Positions 15,169 through 16,630 of a stretch of 16,630 nt of DNA are shown piece after piece (position 1 is the first letter of the stretch; each line of letters begins with the position of its first letter). The notes below the pieces were generated by a model, which did no database searches, was not told the origin of the DNA, and saw only the letters and a program-made list of their open reading frames with translations. The DNA is taken from assembly GCA_002724895.1 (NCBI GenBank), contig PBQB01000102.1, positions 1 through 16,630 of the forward strand, given 5' to 3'. The position numbers were made by a program, and so were the translations under genes. The stretch is from Flavobacteriales bacterium (GTDB taxonomy: Bacteria > Bacteroidota > Bacteroidia > Flavobacteriales > BACL11).

Positions 15169-16138
15169 TTTTGGAAAAAATTATAAATTCTTTTTTAAGT
15201 TTTATTTTATTAATTGGTACAACACCGACTTCTTCGCAAACAATTCCAGCTGCTATATTAGATAAGATAGTTAAATCATCATAATTAACTTTGTTAGCTA
15301 AACAAAGTGCGCTTACAGCAATAACAGTATCGCCAGCTCCAGAGACATCTTTAATTTTTCTTTTTATTGCAGGAAAATGTTTATGTGATTCTTCAGAAAA
15401 AATTAGCATCCCATTTTCAGATAATGTTAATAGAACTGCTTTAGCCGATAATATTTTTCTTAGTTCGCTAGTGGTTTTTACAATGTTTTCTAAATTAGTA
15501 GTTAATTTGGTTCCCATTCCTTTACTTATTTCATAAAGATTTGGCTTAAAAATTGTACAATTTTTATATTCTTTAAAATTATTTATTTTAGGATCAACTA
15601 TTGTAGGGATATTTTTTTTATTAGCCAATTTAATAATAGTTTTAATTATCTTTGGAGTTAAAACTCCTTTGTTATAGTCTTGAAGAACAATAACATTATG
15701 ATCTGAAAGGAAATCAGAAACTATATCAATAATTTTTTTTTCATTCTTAATTGGATAGGATATTTCTTGATCAATTCTTATTTGATGTTTTTTATCAGCA
15801 ATTACTCTTGTTTTTTTTGTAGTTAATCTTCCTTTTTCTACTATTATTCCCTTTAAAGATAAGTTGTTTTTTTGCATAAGTTTTTTAAAGGTTATATTTT
15901 GTGTACAATCTCCAATGACTGAACAAAGAGTAACTTTCCCTCCTAATGATTGTATATTAAGAGCTACATTTGCTGCCCCACCTAACCTATCTTCAATTTT
16001 TTTTATTTCAACAATTGGAACTGGAGCCTCAGGAGATTTTCTATTAATTTCTCCCCACATATATGTATCAATCATTGCATCTCCAATTACTAATACTCTT
16101 GTACAAGTGAACTTCTCAATTAAAGAGTTAATATTCAT
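15161..16138 (-). CDS. rfaE1: PfkB-family kinase, RfaE1-like (D-glycero-beta-D-manno-heptose-7-phosphate kinase)
   Basis: 325 residues, the size of the kinase domain alone, without the nucleotidyltransferase domain of two-domain HldE. The N-terminus VLVIGDAMIDTYMWGEINRK with SPEAPVPIVEI (35-45) is typical of RfaE1, where the heptose-binding end lies. RLGGAANVALN (51-61) and the C-terminal DVSGAGDT (264-271, anion hole and catalytic Asp270) are PfkB signatures. Known role: phosphorylation of heptose 7-phosphate on the way to ADP-heptose for LPS. Heptose specificity is inferred from similarity; another sugar kinase activity is possible. Its ATG shares a base with the aminotransferase stop (TAATG). 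Confidence 0.83.
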   Translation of the reverse strand: MNINSLIEKFTCTRVLVIGDAMIDTYMWGEINRKSPEAPVPIVEIKKIEDRLGGAANVALNIQSLGGKVTLCSVIGDCTQNITFKKLMQKNNLSLKGIIVEKGRLTTKKTRVIADKKHQIRIDQEISYPIKNEKKIIDIVSDFLSDHNVIVLQDYNKGVLTPKIIKTIIKLANKKNIPTIVDPKINNFKEYKNCTIFKPNLYEISKGMGTKLTTNLENIVKTTSELRKILSAKAVLLTLSENGMLIFSEESHKHFPAIKRKIKDVSGAGDTVIAVSALCLANKVNYDDLTILSNIAAGIVCEEVGVVPINKIKLKKEFIIFSKND

Positions 16139-16630
16139 TACGACAGTAATTCTAAATATTTTTTTATTCGTTTCATAGCTTCAATTATTTTTTCTTCAGA
16201 AGTAGCATATGAAATTCTTATGCATTCTGAGTTCCCAAATGCATCTCCAGCGACGCATGCAACATGAGCTTGGTTAAGAAGATATAAGCATAATTCAGTT
16301 GTATTATCAATAGTTTTATTATTAAACTTTTTCCCAAAATAGTAAGAAACATCTGGAAAAACATAAAAAGCACCTTCAGGCTTATTACATTTAATTCCTT
16401 GAATTTTTTCAAGTAAATCAACTATTATATCTCTTCTTTTTAAAAAAGTTTCATTCATCTTTTGAGTAACAACTTTTGGATTTTCTAATAAAGCTTTTTC
16501 TGTAGCTTTTTGAGCTATAGCACATGTTGCAGAAGTAACTTGACCTTGAATTTTATTACATGCATCTGCAATCCATTTTGGTGCTCCAATATATCCTACT
16601 CTCCATCCAGTCATTGCAAATCCTTTTGAA
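16138..16630 (-). CDS. Aspartate/aromatic aminotransferase, C-terminal part (cut by window end)
   Basis: The frame is open to the right edge; 163 codons are visible. The PLP-lysine block S-K-G-F-A-M-T-G-W-R-x-G-Y is present, with the Schiff-base Lys codon at 16624-16626. The C-terminal small domain follows, with EGAFYVFPDVS and GDAFGNSECIRISYATS, whose Arg binds the substrate carboxylate. This is a class I fold aminotransferase, closest in pattern to aspartate aminotransferases of the Igamma type (AspC/AspAT). Substrate range cannot be fixed from this half. It is first in the visible aminotransferase-rfaE1-menG-porT run. Confidence 0.9.
   Translation of the reverse strand, partial: SKGFAMTGWRVGYIGAPKWIADACNKIQGQVTSATCAIAQKATEKALLENPKVVTQKMNETFLKRRDIIVDLLEKIQGIKCNKPEGAFYVFPDVSYYFGKKFNNKTIDNTTELCLYLLNQAHVACVAGDAFGNSECIRISYATSEEKIIEAMKRIKKYLELLS

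Overview
The window is a strongly AT-rich, densely packed piece of chromosome from a member of the Bacteroidota, most likely a marine flavobacterium (Flavobacteriales). Four lines of evidence agree. There is a 287-residue primary sigma factor of the short Bacteroidota type. Promoters match the TTG-N19-TAnnTTTG pattern that this sigma factor uses. Type IX secretion (T9SS) cargo is present together with PorT. The gene order rpsO-pnp-rpoD, fba-accD and menG-porT fits the group. No insertion sequence, phage gene or CRISPR array is visible.

Region 1 (1-4017, + strand) is the accessory part. It starts inside a large secreted surface protein built from 49-residue repeats, each with two cysteines, and ending in a T9SS sorting domain. 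Next comes a secreted thioredoxin-like protein (CGNC motif) that carries two copies of the same 49-residue repeat. Its stop codon overlaps a tiny 37-residue lipoprotein ORF that starts with TTG. Region 2 (4014-5210, - strand) holds a sulfotransferase-like gene just downstream of the tmRNA gene ssrA, whose proteolysis tag reads GDNNYALAA. A divergent promoter region (5211-5282) separates ssrA from a saccharopine dehydrogenase / lysine-ketoglutarate reductase family gene, which appears to be transcribed leaderless.

Region 3 (6476-12539, - strand) is housekeeping. In transcription order it contains fba-accD, then rpsO, pnp and rpoD, then rpe. Hairpin terminators lie after rpsO and after rpoD. 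Region 4 (12637-13347, +) is a TrmH/SpoU-type RNA methyltransferase, converging on a small membrane-anchored zinc-ribbon protein. Region 5 (13714-16630, -) is a tight operon, in transcription order: aspartate aminotransferase (cut by the window end), heptose-7-phosphate kinase-like PfkB kinase, menG (menaquinone methyltransferase) and porT.

Functionally the window pairs core information-processing and metabolic genes with both sides of type IX secretion: candidate cargo at the left end and a secretion component (PorT) at the right. The most unusual part is the left end, where a Cys-pair repeat is shared between a giant surface protein and an exported thioredoxin-like protein, with a small lipoprotein attached behind them.
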